Assembly (NCBI GenBank): GCA_963920765.1
Contig: OY987243.1
Span: 10,602,001 to 10,666,000, forward strand
From: Ulota crispa
Taxonomy: Eukaryota; Streptophyta; Bryopsida; Orthotrichales; Orthotrichaceae
Direction of reading: 5' to 3'
Length of the DNA stretch: 64,000 nucleotides
Shown: piece by piece, positions 47,062-59,100 of the stretch
Layout: each line of letters opens with the position of its first letter
How positions within the stretch are numbered: the first letter of the stretch is position 1
Program-made: the position numbers and the translations under genes
The notes under the pieces: model-generated
What the model saw: the letters and a program-made list of their open reading frames with translations, nothing else
Databases searched by the model: none
Told to the model about the DNA's origin: nothing

Positions 47062-47795
47062 ACATATACTGTTTGTTTATTTTTATATGTGAGTATAGTT
47101 TGATTTGGTTTTATATTTCCATTTCAAACATGTATTTCCTTGTTTTTTAAAATTTGAATGATTATTCAAGTCTTGAAATAGCTATCATTTTCCTTTGAAC
47201 TTGATATTTATTAAATTGGGAAGAATTGTTTCCCGAAACATATTCTAAGATTTTGAATGTTGCTTTTATGTGAAAAAGAAATTTTGATTTGAAGTGAGGT
47301 TTTTGGTATACCCTTAAGAAGATTTCATTGTTGATTTAAGGTCTCAAAAAAACCATCATGAAATTCATTGTGAATCATTTAGAATTGCTAATATGAATAT
47401 TATGAGATGCAACATTGCCCTTTGATATAAAATACTCTACAATATTTTTTTCCACAAAGATTACTTTCCATGATATCTTGTTGAAATGCTAACCTTATAA
47501 AAAAGTTCATGCATTTTACAAGACCCTAAACCCTTAAACCGTGCAATATAGATGCAGTATGTGTATAAAACCATAAATAAATAAATAAATCTTGTCCTAG
47601 CCCTCCCAGCCCGGACTCTACCTCTAGCCCTAGGGGCCCAACCTTGAGGGTCAGCCAGCCGACCCTCCCAGCCCGCCCCCAACAACTTTATAGCCCCTGG
47701 AGTTGGATGCTCAGGTGGGGGCCAGTTTTGAGGCTAAAAGTTGCCTGAATCAGGCCAGCCCTCACTCCAGCCCCAGCCCTTGTATAAAGTGCCCC

Positions 47796-50700
47796 TTACT
47801 TTGTCCTTTGAATTTTGTTGTCGCAATGCAAGGAGCACGTAAAGGCTCACAACACTGTTACAATGCATCAAAATCACTTGGAGCAAATTTATTGACTTCT
47901 GCTTGCGCCATTTTCTCATGATTCAAGAAGGAATGTGAAATCTATATCTGACAAATGGGAGAAGTTTCATAGCATTTATTGAAAAGTTAAAAAATTACAA
48001 ATTTAGTTAGAGACTAGCGCAACAAATCATATAACTAAATTCATCTTCTACAATAATAGTAATATCATCTTCAACCTTTCAGCAAAAAAAATGGTGTGTC
48101 TGTTGGTATGGATTTTTATTTTTGATTTTGTTTGCATGCACATTTTAATATTGTTTACTGATATTTACTATTAATAATTTTTTTAATCTAATATCAAATT
48201 TTATCTTTTGTTGTTTTTTATAATAAAGATATAAACATTCTAAAATTATTGATTACATTTTAATGTATATTAGTATTTTTAATTTAAATATATTTTTATT
48301 TATTATATTTTTAATAAGTGTTAATTTTATTTCAATTAAGATATATACAAAAGTGTCCTATTATTTGATACAAGCATTTTCAATGAGCCATTACGCTGTG
48401 CAAGACGTTATATGACATACAAATTCAATAATATTAGATAGAAAGTCTGGAAAAGTATTCTTTATGACTTTTTGATTTTTCAAATTTTATTTTCAAAATT
48501 GATACCGTTTTTTAACATCTATATTACCGCATATAATTAATAGTAGATCACATTTACCAATACACAAACAAATAAAGTTTATTCAATGTTGATTTTCACA
48601 TAATATGTCTTATAAGACAAGTAGTGACATTTTTGGATGTGATGCCTCAAGCATTTAGAAGTACACCTTGATTATTTGGAAAGTATTAAGTAGCCGTCAT
48701 GGATTGTTTAGCTACTTTATTTGTATACTTACAGGTATTAAATTACAATGTGTTATAGAAATATTTAAAGACATTATAAAGATTTTAAATATTTGACAAG
48801 TTTCACATTCAATTGTCGAGAGAATTAAATTTTCAAATCACGTTTATATGTATTAATTTTTTAAATCTAAGTAGTTCTACAGCATTATACTTCAAATGGT
48901 TTATGAAAACATTTGATTATTCTTAAATGTTTGTGCAGAACAACCAAGTGATATATATAATGCTCGACAATTGAGATGGTATAATTTGTATCAATGTATT
49001 TACCAACAAAACATTTTTTAAACTCTTTCACTTACTATTTGCGACGTTCAAATACAACCATTCATACTCAGATATTCTACTGATTCAAATTATCCGTAGT
49101 TATTGATAATTTCAAATCAGAAAATAATTTCAAATTTTGTGATACACTTTTGTTAATTTGTCATTAACAGTTGTAAAATTATTATGAATATTGTTTTTGC
49201 AACATTGAAAATTAGATGAAGAATTTTTAAGCATTTTACTTTTGATGTAGATAAGTGTGCAATTGTAACAGTAGCTTGTTGTGTATAACACTACTTTTAT
49301 GAGCTAAAGTACGAGAGATTTTTAGATTTAGCAAATAGTAGAATGTGGCAAGATCCTTTACAAAGTTTGCATTTATGATCACAGAGATTGCGAGATTACA
49401 AAGATGCAGCCAAAACTGCTAGAGAAAAACATTATTTTTTTCATGGTTAAATAGTAATTCAAGTCTTTTTTTTTCGTTTATCGATTTCAGATATTTATAC
49501 ATAAAAATTGTTGTAAGAAACACTTGTCATATTTTTTGTTCTTTTTGTTTTTCACAAAATGTTTTTAACTCTTAACTTTTGCAGTCCAAGTTCATTTAAT
49601 TTGAAACTCCAGAAAAATGTACATGTGCTCGTTAGACACATTTGATAATTTTTTGGATTTTCTAAAACTAGTTTATTATATTTAAACAATCTTCAATTAG
49701 GTATTTACCTTGGCTATTTTGAAGGTTTTTAATACTCTTTTGAACCCATAAATGCAGATTAAAAGATGAAAATTGACAACAAGCTCATTTGCTTAAATTA
49801 CATAGTCCTACCAAAGATTGTTCAAAAATAGTAAGGTATCCATCTTTTACGTGTGTTTAAAATGAATAATTTTGCCTAAATACACAAAGCACAACTTATT
49901 TTTCTCAAAAATGAGTTTAATGGAAAAGGAGCATCTTCAAGTTAGGAAAAATGACCAATTTTTAATTTTTTTTTTTGAACTTTTTGACTATTTTCTAAAA
50001 ACAAAGAATAAAGTATTTTTTGTACTAGTGTTTTTTGTTGCTTTATTTTGTGCATAATTTCTGTTTTTTTTTGGATATGAAATTTCAATAATTTTCTATT
50101 TTAAGTGCTTTACAAACTACCCATATTTTATTTTATTAAAAAAAACTATTCCTGAAGCTCACAATACTATAGTACTAAGGCTATTTGAGACAAAACTAAC
50201 AAGTGTATCTTGTAATGACTTAAAATAATAATTTTACTTTGTTATTTTATAAATTGCTATGACATTTATCAATCTTTGGTTGATGTTACACTGGTTTAAG
50301 GCATTTTAGAAATTTTGGGCAACTCACTGTAAATGTGTTTTTTTTTTTTTTTTTTTTTTTTTCCTTTTAAATTTGTAAGCATGAAGATTTAAGGAACAGC
50401 TGTAAGTTGCAATAACATTTATAGCTTTTAACCACATGGTTTAAAAGCTGTTGTATGTTATATGTTTTTTTTTAAAAATTTATCAAGCATCTAAAAAAAT
50501 TAAACTTGTAATTATGTTTTAAATATACTTTTGAAAAATGGGTCTCTACATTTATGAAATATTTAATTTTGATCAATGAAATGAAACTTACATGAAGCTA
50601 AAAGATAATTATTAATTATTATAATATGAAAACCTTTGAAATCGGCATTTTTCATTTCTATAATAAAAATCCTCACAGTATATATTTTTTATCATTCTCT

Positions 50701-53515
50701 ATTTCTTTTTATCTTTATTTTTTATTTTTTAATGTGTTCCATTATTTATAATGATTTGAATATTTATAAGTATTTATTTAACATGTGTTCAATAATGAAC
50801 CCAAAGAGTTTTAACTTTTTCAAAAAAACAAACATGTAACATTGTGAATTGGAGCTGCCTAGACTTTTGCAATAATAAAAATAGGTTGCTTATCAATTCA
50901 ATATTTTATATCTTATACTGTACAAGGTATACATCTCTTAAATTTTATCCACATATTTTAAATATAGTGAATTACAAGACCTTGTAGAGTTACAATAACA
51001 TTTGTCCAAAAAAATTATAAAATAAAAGATATTGCTACTTGCAATTGAAATGATAGGTTTGGAACAGTTTTGATGAAACCTTAGTCAAAAACCTTTAAGA
51101 GTCATAATAGTTGCATTTATATTTAGTATAAATTATATTGAAAATATATGGTAGAGGGCAGTTGCACATGTTAAAGACAATTTCTAGGTTTGTATGAAAA
51201 CAAAAGTACAAAGCAATTCCTCTATACTATTATATTATTCATTAAATATCTGGAAAAATTTATATTTTAAACCACAGTGAAGCTTTTGCTTTTGATATAA
51301 CACTTTATTTTAATTATTAATAAGCATAATTGTTGTAGTATTTTTTGGATAAAGCATTATAGTTGATGTAAGTTGTATTTGTGTAAGTACCAAGGTTTTT
51401 TTATATGAACCTTAATTACATATTTTAAATTTTTGCAAGTTTTAATTCTTGAGTAACATTCATTTACGATAGTCTATAATGTACAATTGTTGCTCTTTCT
51501 ATAATGTTTATATACGTGTATATATATTTTTTCATCTTAAGTTCTGAAGCACATTTTGATAATGAGGTTACGTATTCATAAATTCAATTGTCGTAAGCAT
51601 GAAATTATTTGTAAATGTATTGTTTTATCTTTTATGAAATCGATGTTCACATTCTTTTAGAAATTAAGAACTAGTAAGTTACATATATTTTAGTGAACAA
51701 AATAATTTAGTTATTTCTTAGATTTTGAAAACTATTATAATGTGAAAATGAATAAGTTTTATGTACAGATGTGCAAATTCCATTCATTTTGAATTTATAG
51801 TTTTTCATCGCTAATTTTGCATTATATCTTATAATTATTTCCTCACATGTCTACGTCACGTACTTCTATAATTGTCTGAACGTATTACTGTTTATCACAT
51901 GTTTATTGTATTTTTCGTTTTACAAATAATATTCATCATGCGTGACCAAGTACATTTTCATTTTCACAGTCATTTTTTTTCTTCTTGAAATCAAAGTTCT
52001 TTGAATTTTTGTCACATACTCCAAATGTTAGTCTCTTACTTATCACCATTCAAATTTCAAATAAAAGACTTCTTCATTGCACAAGAAGTCATGAATATGA
52101 TTAGGATATTGTCAATTCACTTAGCCTCCTTACATTGTAGAGTGGTCTAAACCTAGATGTGTTCTATAGTTGCTTCTGAAAATTTCTATGAGTGAACATA
52201 ACATCATATATTTATGAACTAGAAATTCATTAAAAAAATTGTAGGGAAGATTTTTAAAAGCCTTAAATTGATTAGAGTTATGTATATTATGTCCTTTAAT
52301 CTCATAATCTACATTAACCAACTTTTTAGATTTGACATGTGAAATGAGGAAATATTAAAAGAGTTCAAGTCACTTTTGCAATTTTAACACCCTTGTGTCC
52401 AAACACTATAATCTTTTGAACTATAAGTGATATTGTTGTAATTTCTTTTTCCATGTAATTTCTAACATGTTTAGTTTAAATTTGTACGGTTACAAAAAAA
52501 AAAAACTTTTTGAAATTTGTGAAAAGGTTGGTTGATTGTTCAATTTCATGGAAATTTCAAGAACTTGAAACAGGCTTTGGGCATTTAGGGGATTAAACCA
52601 TGTCCACTTTGATCTCCCATTGTTGCCAGAGACGTTGAAAATTTTCTTGTCCTTGTAAGGTAGTCGGCTCTAAAAGAGTTTGGTCAATTGAACCGAACAT
52701 GTAGGGACACAAAAACAGTTCATAGAGGTTCTTAAATGGGTCACATTTTTTTATGTTCAAAAATTGTACTTGTGCATGCACGGTTTTAGAACCTCAAGAG
52801 AGTGACATGAGCTACCATTAAGTGTGCTTATTGGCCATAATTGTGTTGAGTTTTGTCTTTCAATAAAATATAGATACATGTCATACTAAAATAAATGAAA
52901 ACGTGTTCTTGATCATGATTTGAGTATTAGAATATGAAATGGGTGCTTGCACGCTTTAAGAGCCTTATTGGAGCATTCTCAAGTTTGTAGTGGTTGCTTT
53001 TAGGACTTATGTGCTCCATTTACAAGCCATCTTTGCATCATAAATGTTACCACCTACGATCAAGAATAAATACCTATGCACCTTTTGCTTTGATAAATTG
53101 TAGTTAATTCATATACACTGAAGAAAATTTCAATTTAAATGGCCATAAAATTGTTTCTTCTTTAACTTTCCACCAAAAATCCAAATTACTAAACTGAATT
53201 TATTTTTGTGCAAACACCATCTTTCCCTTAGATAGTTGGTTTAGAAGCCGACTACTTTACTTCTTCGTCCGCAACTTTTCCCATTTGTCCTTGACATGCT
53301 TGGGCTCTCAAAAGAAATGACTCATTTGAACAAGACAAAATACAATTTTGTCACGAAATCTGTCCCAATCTTTTGGACGAAATGAAGCGTTCCTGGAGTC
53401 CACAACGTGTTCTTCCACAACCTCAATAAGCTTCTTTGTTGCCTCTTTGCTCCATGGCTGCAATCATCTCAACCACCATGACCTAGTTAGTGGTAAGTCA
53501 CCACCACGATCTCTG
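47796..53515. other. AT-rich gene-free stretch
   Basis: About 5.7 kb at roughly 75% A+T. A possible TTAA element end (GGCATTTAGGGGATTAA, 52580-52596) and a possible partner at 52385 are the only element signs. Confidence 0.45.
50338..50362. repeat. poly-T tract
   Basis: 25 consecutive T. Confidence 0.95.
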
Positions 53516-54472
53516 AGGTAGGAGGCTCATAAACTGTCCCTCTAGGGGCTGAAACTAGAACTTGGACAGGGGGAAAATTTCTGAATTATTTTACTATAAA
53601 TTTTTCTTGAAAGACAAGAGGAATTGACATCTAACACAAGTTGTTTCATATTTTTTGGAGCTTTGGGGACATAGTTATGAAATTTTAAGTTGAAATGCAT
53701 AGGGCTCTAAAACTATCCACCTCCTCAAATGTACTCCGTTTGTATATTTTTGAAACCTATAAAAATAGCATGTACAAACAATGTACATTTGAGAAAGTGG
53801 ACGGTTTTAGTGCCTGGTGTCATGATGTATATCACGGCATATAGTAAATATGTAAAATTTGATTAAATTATAGTTTGTGTGAGGTGTTGTACTCTTTTTC
53901 CTTTACTTGCGGTTTTATTTTTGGTTAACAAGGTTTCCCGAATAAGGTTTTGATGAGGCAACAACTGTTTAGAAGTGTTAATTCACTAAAGTCACTAAAG
54001 CTTATTTTAGAGAAATAATTCAAGAACCAATAGTAGAGAATGACTTTTACTTTATATCTTCTCTATTTAGTATATAAATGAAATTCTATTTGGAAGAAGG
54101 TGTCTTATCTTTTTAGATCAATTTATTATTCCATATATGTCTTTTCTTGTCTTGTCTTATCATATTTTGAGACCAATTTTTATTATTCCATGTATGTCTT
54201 GTGTTCTGAGACCATTGTTCTTAGAAACCAATTATTGTTTGATATATATTTGTGTTTGTTGAAACCAAAATATATTCTCCTATACTTTGATTCATATTTT
54301 CATGTGTTTTGCTCTCTTATGTTTTGATCATCTTGGAGAGTTTTTTTAATAGTGATTGTGTGTATACTGTTTTTCACTTGATTTTTTGAGACAGTTGCAA
54401 CCAGACACCTCGAGTATTCCCAAAGCGCGCTCCTCTCTATCTGACACCGGGTGGTTTCAGAGCCTCCTACCT
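53516..54472. mobile_element. element family H, copy with both ends
   Basis: Left AGGTAGGAGGCTCATAAAC and right, in complement, AGGTAGGAGGCTCTGAAAC give a 13-base perfect terminal inverted repeat. The first 310 bases match the other H copies. The rest is AT-rich with 55-60 base tandem-like repeats (54110-54290, GTATGTCTTGT motifs). No target duplication could be fixed. Confidence 0.7.
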
Positions 54473-54839
54473 TAACCATTGAAGGTCGGATAAGTGGCTG
54501 TACCTGCCTTCTACGGTGGTTTCTATAGTGGTGTGGTAGGTGTCCACCCATTAAAATCTTGTTCTATAAAGTTGCAAAAGTCAATAGTGCATGGTGCCCT
54601 CATGAAAGTTGCAAGAAGGGCAGTTTGGGACTTAACACCGTGTGTCTGAATATTATCAGAATTTGGATTACAAAAAAATATGAATGCATTTCATGAGGTA
54701 ATTTTTTGCCTTATATGATGGACCATGTGTTTATGGTCACTTTTGAAAAAATTAGATGAAAAAAAAAATTTTTTGAAGCACAAAATTCTTTTTTAGAGCC
54801 GGAGGACGTTTTTTGTCCTCCTTGACATTTAAGGGTTAA
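54473..54839. mobile_element. partial family 2 TTAA element, inverted
   Basis: In complement it matches 15976-16290. Its outer end is ACATTTAAGGGTTAA at 54825-54839, preceded by a perfect hairpin GGAGGAC/GTCCTCC. The inner end is cut off by the family H element at 54472. Confidence 0.7.
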
Positions 54840-55676
54840 CCCCTAAACTTGATCCATTTTGAAATGGTCAAACTTCATGTCAAAGCTCAATTTTGCATTT
54901 TAAAGTGTGTTCAAACAATGATTTTGAATTTTTATTACTTGAAACTATGAATGATATATCAGTGCAAGAATTTTCAATTTGTTTCATGAAAATTTGTAAT
55001 TGTTATCATTTTTTTTTAAATTAACATAAATAAGTTAAATAGCAAAAGAAATCCAAATTATTTGAATTTTTTCCAAGAGGTACAAGTAGCATTACAGATA
55101 AGTGTGAAAAAATTTCAATTGGTTATTTTATTTTTTACACCCAAAACAACCACAACAAATAATCTTAAGTCAAATTTGACTATGAAACCAAGTTTATCCT
55201 TATGTTTAATTTATTTATAAAGTTTTGATATTTTTCAATGGAAGACACATTCATTTTCTATTTATATTATTATTTTTGACAAGCTTGATTTTTTTAAAGC
55301 TAAATGTAGAAATAAAATCATATCAACTATAATATATATCAATAGAATATATATTAAAAAAATCTATAATTTGTACTATAAATGAATGGTAGAATGAGAA
55401 ACATAGTTTTGTAATTTAAATTTTAAATGCATTTGAAGAGTCAATGAAAAACACTCCATATTGTGTTATTTGGATTTTTACATTTGGAGTTTTCAGTGGC
55501 AATAAATCTTTCGATTTTTAACATTTTTCAAAGAAATCATATGAAATAGAAAGGAAACTTGTCAAGCTTCATTTTCTTAATTTGAACCACATACCAAAAA
55601 TTGACATTTTTGAAATTACAATCAGGGTTGACCAAGGCGCATCCACCTTTTGGATGCCCGGACCTTTAAGGGTTAA
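54836..55676. mobile_element. TTAA element sharing its target with the previous one
   Basis: Left TTAACCCCTAAACTTGATCC, right GGACCTTTAAGGGTTAA, 841 bases. Subterminal hairpins: CCATTT/AAATGG at the left, GCATCC/GGATGC at the right. The left TTAA (54836-54839) is also the right TTAA of the family 2 element. Confidence 0.65.
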
Positions 55677-55715
55677 CGGCTTGTTGCATTCCTCTCTTCA
55701 AAACTAAGTTATAAC

Positions 55716-55945
55716 TTAACCCTTGAACATCTCGGACGCCCTTTGTGGCTGTATGTATGGTTGTATGTCCAGACGTATTTGAGCTACTCTGAAGGTTTTC
55801 CGAAAAAAATTACGCACCCCATCATACAACCTTTTAATATGTATAGTTGTAACATTTAATTTCCAGCTGATTCAAACTTCTGAATATTGGTTGCAACCGT
55901 ATTTGCTACCATATCTCCAAAGCCCAAGGGTGCTTCAGGGGTTAA
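55716..55945. mobile_element. 230-bp TTAA element upstream of MBOAT gene
   Basis: TTAACCCTTGAACATC at the left and GGTGCTTCAGGGGTTAA at the right. It ends about 180 bases before the start codon of the MBOAT gene, so it probably lies in the promoter. Confidence 0.65.
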
Positions 55946-56020
55946 GTTACTCATCTTCTGACTCCTCAAACAAAACAGGCCAGCTAAGTAGCCTGGTCGA
56001 TGCTTTGCTCTGCTGCCATA

Positions 56021-56037
56021 TTTAGGGTTAGGGTTTT
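56021..56037 (+). promoter_or_regulatory. telobox in the MBOAT leader
   Basis: TTTAGGGTTAGGGTTTT is two and a half plant telomere units. Teloboxes are known promoter and leader elements of plant housekeeping genes. It lies 89 bases before the start codon. Confidence 0.55.
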
Positions 56038-56125
56038 GAGAAAGGAAAGGAGAGAAGAAAGTGTGAGATCAGACAGTGTGTGTTGTGAGCAGAGGAGCGT
56101 GGCCTTGAGAACTGATTGGATCGAG

Positions 56126-59100
56126 ATGGTGGTGGCTCGGAAGACGATGAATCCGCAAGCGTCGTCATGGCGGGGTGTGGAGCTTTACGCTTGCATTGCG
56201 TATGCGATCCTCTTTGAAGGCTTTGTTGTGTGGCGCAGCTCCGTCACCTCTAATGGTTTGTACATGCTCCTTAATTAATTTTTGATGTCAATTCTTTTGA
56301 AGCCTTCCTTTTTTTTTCTTTTTCGTATGTCGGATTTGGTCTAGGGATGTGGACTTTTGGTTGCCTATAAGAATAAGCTTGCATTGCATTCGAATTGTTT
56401 AGATGCGTATTATTCTCTCTTTATGTTCAATTCTTGAATGGAATGAATTAGGTTTTGTGTAACAAAGAATTCCGTGCTGTTCTGTTTTGATGTTGCAAAC
56501 TTTCAGCTCATTTTGAACTTGTCGTTGTCATGAAGAATTGCAATGTTTTATTTCTTTCTAAATTTAGCTCACGATGTGTCTCTAACTTCTCTCAGAATAA
56601 AATAGGTTGCGTTTGATTCTAGCGTCATTTGTGATTGTGAGTTCTCTTGATGAGAGTTTGTTGTTTTGTGACAAAGAATAGAACTTCGGCACGTTGCCCG
56701 TATGCCATCGGATGTATGTTTCAGCTCTTGCCCTACATTGACTGAGCCCTACATATTTGTTTACGATGGACTCTGATATTTTTTTCTTAATCTTTTTATT
56801 AGTGCTTCACCTTACGTTAGCAGTAAGGTGAAGAAAGCGCGTTTTGCTAGTCCTTTGAATGTGTATATTTATTGTCTGATGGTACACTCGTTAAAGTAAA
56901 TATTATGTATGCACGGTATTGAGGGAGCAGAAGGTCTTTTTGACAAATTTGCGTCCGAATTTTCCATCTGAAAGTCCATCAAGATTATGATGTAGTTTTT
57001 GTGTATGAAACAGAGTACTCAACTGGCACCAAGGCAGGATGGCTGTATGGATTGAAACCAGGTTGGATTGTGGGACGCCAGATGGTAGGTTGCTCAGTTT
57101 TACAGCTCCTCTTTCTCGACTTATCTCTGGTCTTATAATATACCGTGAACTGGTTTTTAAATGATGTGTTTCTCTGCGAGTCTTCTATTAATACTTGCAA
57201 TGGCTCGAGATTTCTCCTTTTGTTTGCGTCAGAAGCGTTCTTGCTAAGAGCTTTTGTTTTCTTCTTGAACATTCTAAATTGTTGTGATCGTTCAAGCACC
57301 TCACGTAGTTTGCTGATGTTTGTACAAGGATCTCTCCGACAGCCAATGGAGAAACTTTCGTTCTGGTTTACCAGCTTTGACAGGAGTTATGGCTGCCTTC
57401 TCGATTCTGGCAGTTGCGCTGAGGGCAGGACTGGGCTTCAGGGGTAGAGGGATGGCAAGGTTTTGGCTTTTTGCATCATCAATATATTTGATTTATCTGC
57501 ACGGAAATTGGTGAGTGCGTGCTCCAATTGTTGTTGAATTCCAACGTTCCTTGCATTAAGATCTTTAGTTATCTTTCATCTACATCTTAAGTGCTTATTT
57601 AGTCACAGGTAAGTGATATAGACATTTCTGGTTGAACAATATCATCTGTAATACAATTCTCAACTTTGACATGGGTATGTTGATAGAAGATAATATGTGT
57701 GCGTCAGAATCTACTGACTGTATTTATGTGATCGACTATGTCTTTCCAATAACTGCCTCAAGACACTTTGAAAACACTTTTTGATTCTTGCTGTTCCTCT
57801 TTTGATTGAAGTGGATGCTATTTTGTTTGCGACTGGATGCTGTGGGCGATTCTGGTGATTAATATCTTATCTGATTACATTTGGCATCTGTTCTTGGTTA
57901 TTGGTGAACTATCATCTTAATTGGTTTTTTGGCTTGGCAGCGTCCTTTTCATTCTAGCAATTGCTCTTGGTAACTACGTGCTTACGAAGGTGCTCGCACT
58001 ATCTATTCCTCAACTTCTGCACTTTGTTTTTTCAACAATATACTATAGAAGTTGTTGTGTGAGAGGTCTTGGAACATTTTACGTCGAATATTTCACCTGC
58101 ACAGCAAAAGGCTCAGTTTGACAAAGTTGGACACATGAATTGCTGGTTACGTTGGATTATGAAACTGACATGTTCAAAGGTTGAGTAGACCTGTGCAGGA
58201 AATTTTTTATTTCCTTATCTCCTTTGGATTTACAACCTTACGTTCCTAATAAGCAACCGCGTGTACGGTGGCTACAAGTTTGCATCTTTGGGGTGAGCTT
58301 TACTGGCAAGATGACGCTTTTTTGGAAAGTAAGTTTTGAATTTCTAGTCTTGAATAGCCTGTAACAGTTGGTAATGATGCTGAGATATTTCACATGTCAC
58401 CAAAATGACGAACGTACCATTTCGCTCTTGGAATTAATGATGTTAAGGAATGATGTTGCAGGGAGCAGTTTGCCTTTCTAGATCAATACCGGGGTGAAAT
58501 GCGATGGCACATCAGCTTCAACTTGGGTATGATATTGTTCCTGCTATCTGCACTTTCTGTGGTTAGCTATCTCTTGTTCTTGCTATTCAGGATGTGAGTG
58601 CTCGAGAGGATAAGGTTGTTTTATCCAGAGCTGCATTTTATGTTTGGTGTAACCACGTAATGGAGAATTGCGTGTTTGATTAGGTCCCATCGTTCTTGGT
58701 TGAGTGGTTGCAGTGATGTTGCGAATGTTGAGTTTTGGCCTTGACTATCACTGGGCGCAAATTTCCCGGCCTTCGTCTGTCAACTGGGAGGTCCGTCTCC
58801 TCTTCGTCCTTCATTCATGAGCTGAGGAGGTTGGTTGCAGTACCCATTTTTCTTGATTTGGAAATTATGCAATTTAACCGAAAGTGATAATGGTTCATGC
58901 CTTTTAATCCACCTCAATTTCTACGTCTATCTTAGGTGAGTTCATTCTGAGATTCATTCCTGAGAGAAGGTCAATGTAAATTCACTGATAACTGGCACAT
59001 GCCACATCCCCCATACTTTTAGTTTTCAGAGAAGTAATCCTATTATGTTAATCTTCGACACTGGCAATATCTAGCTTTATCAACCGGCTTTAATGGAGCT

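Larger units (their letters stand above)
34082..47795 (+). mobile_element. 13.7-kb PIF/Harbinger element
   Basis: The left end GGCCCACTTTATACTTGGGG and the right end, in complement GGGGCACTTTATACAAGGG, match at about 15 of 19 bases. TTA flanks both (34079-34081, 47796-47798), the 3-bp target typical of PIF/Harbinger. Between the ends lie the two genes expected of this superfamily in plants: a Myb/trihelix-like protein (34640-38838) and a DDE transposase (45601-47061), in the same orientation. Most of the length is AT-rich DNA with nested elements. Both genes carry stop codons, so it is not autonomous now. The pairing of ends and genes is inference from three agreeing signals. Confidence 0.65.

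Noticed and set aside
47597-47790. GC-rich patch as a gene or CpG promoter
   Set aside because: It is made of repeated CCCTCCCAGCCC-like words and ends exactly at the inferred Harbinger terminus, so subterminal element DNA explains it better.
57985-58121. longer form of MBOAT exon 4 running to a TGA at about 58121
   Set aside because: It has no counterpart in the family and ends the protein early. Splicing AAG|GTGCTC to TAG|ACC keeps frame and family length, though the donor is weak.
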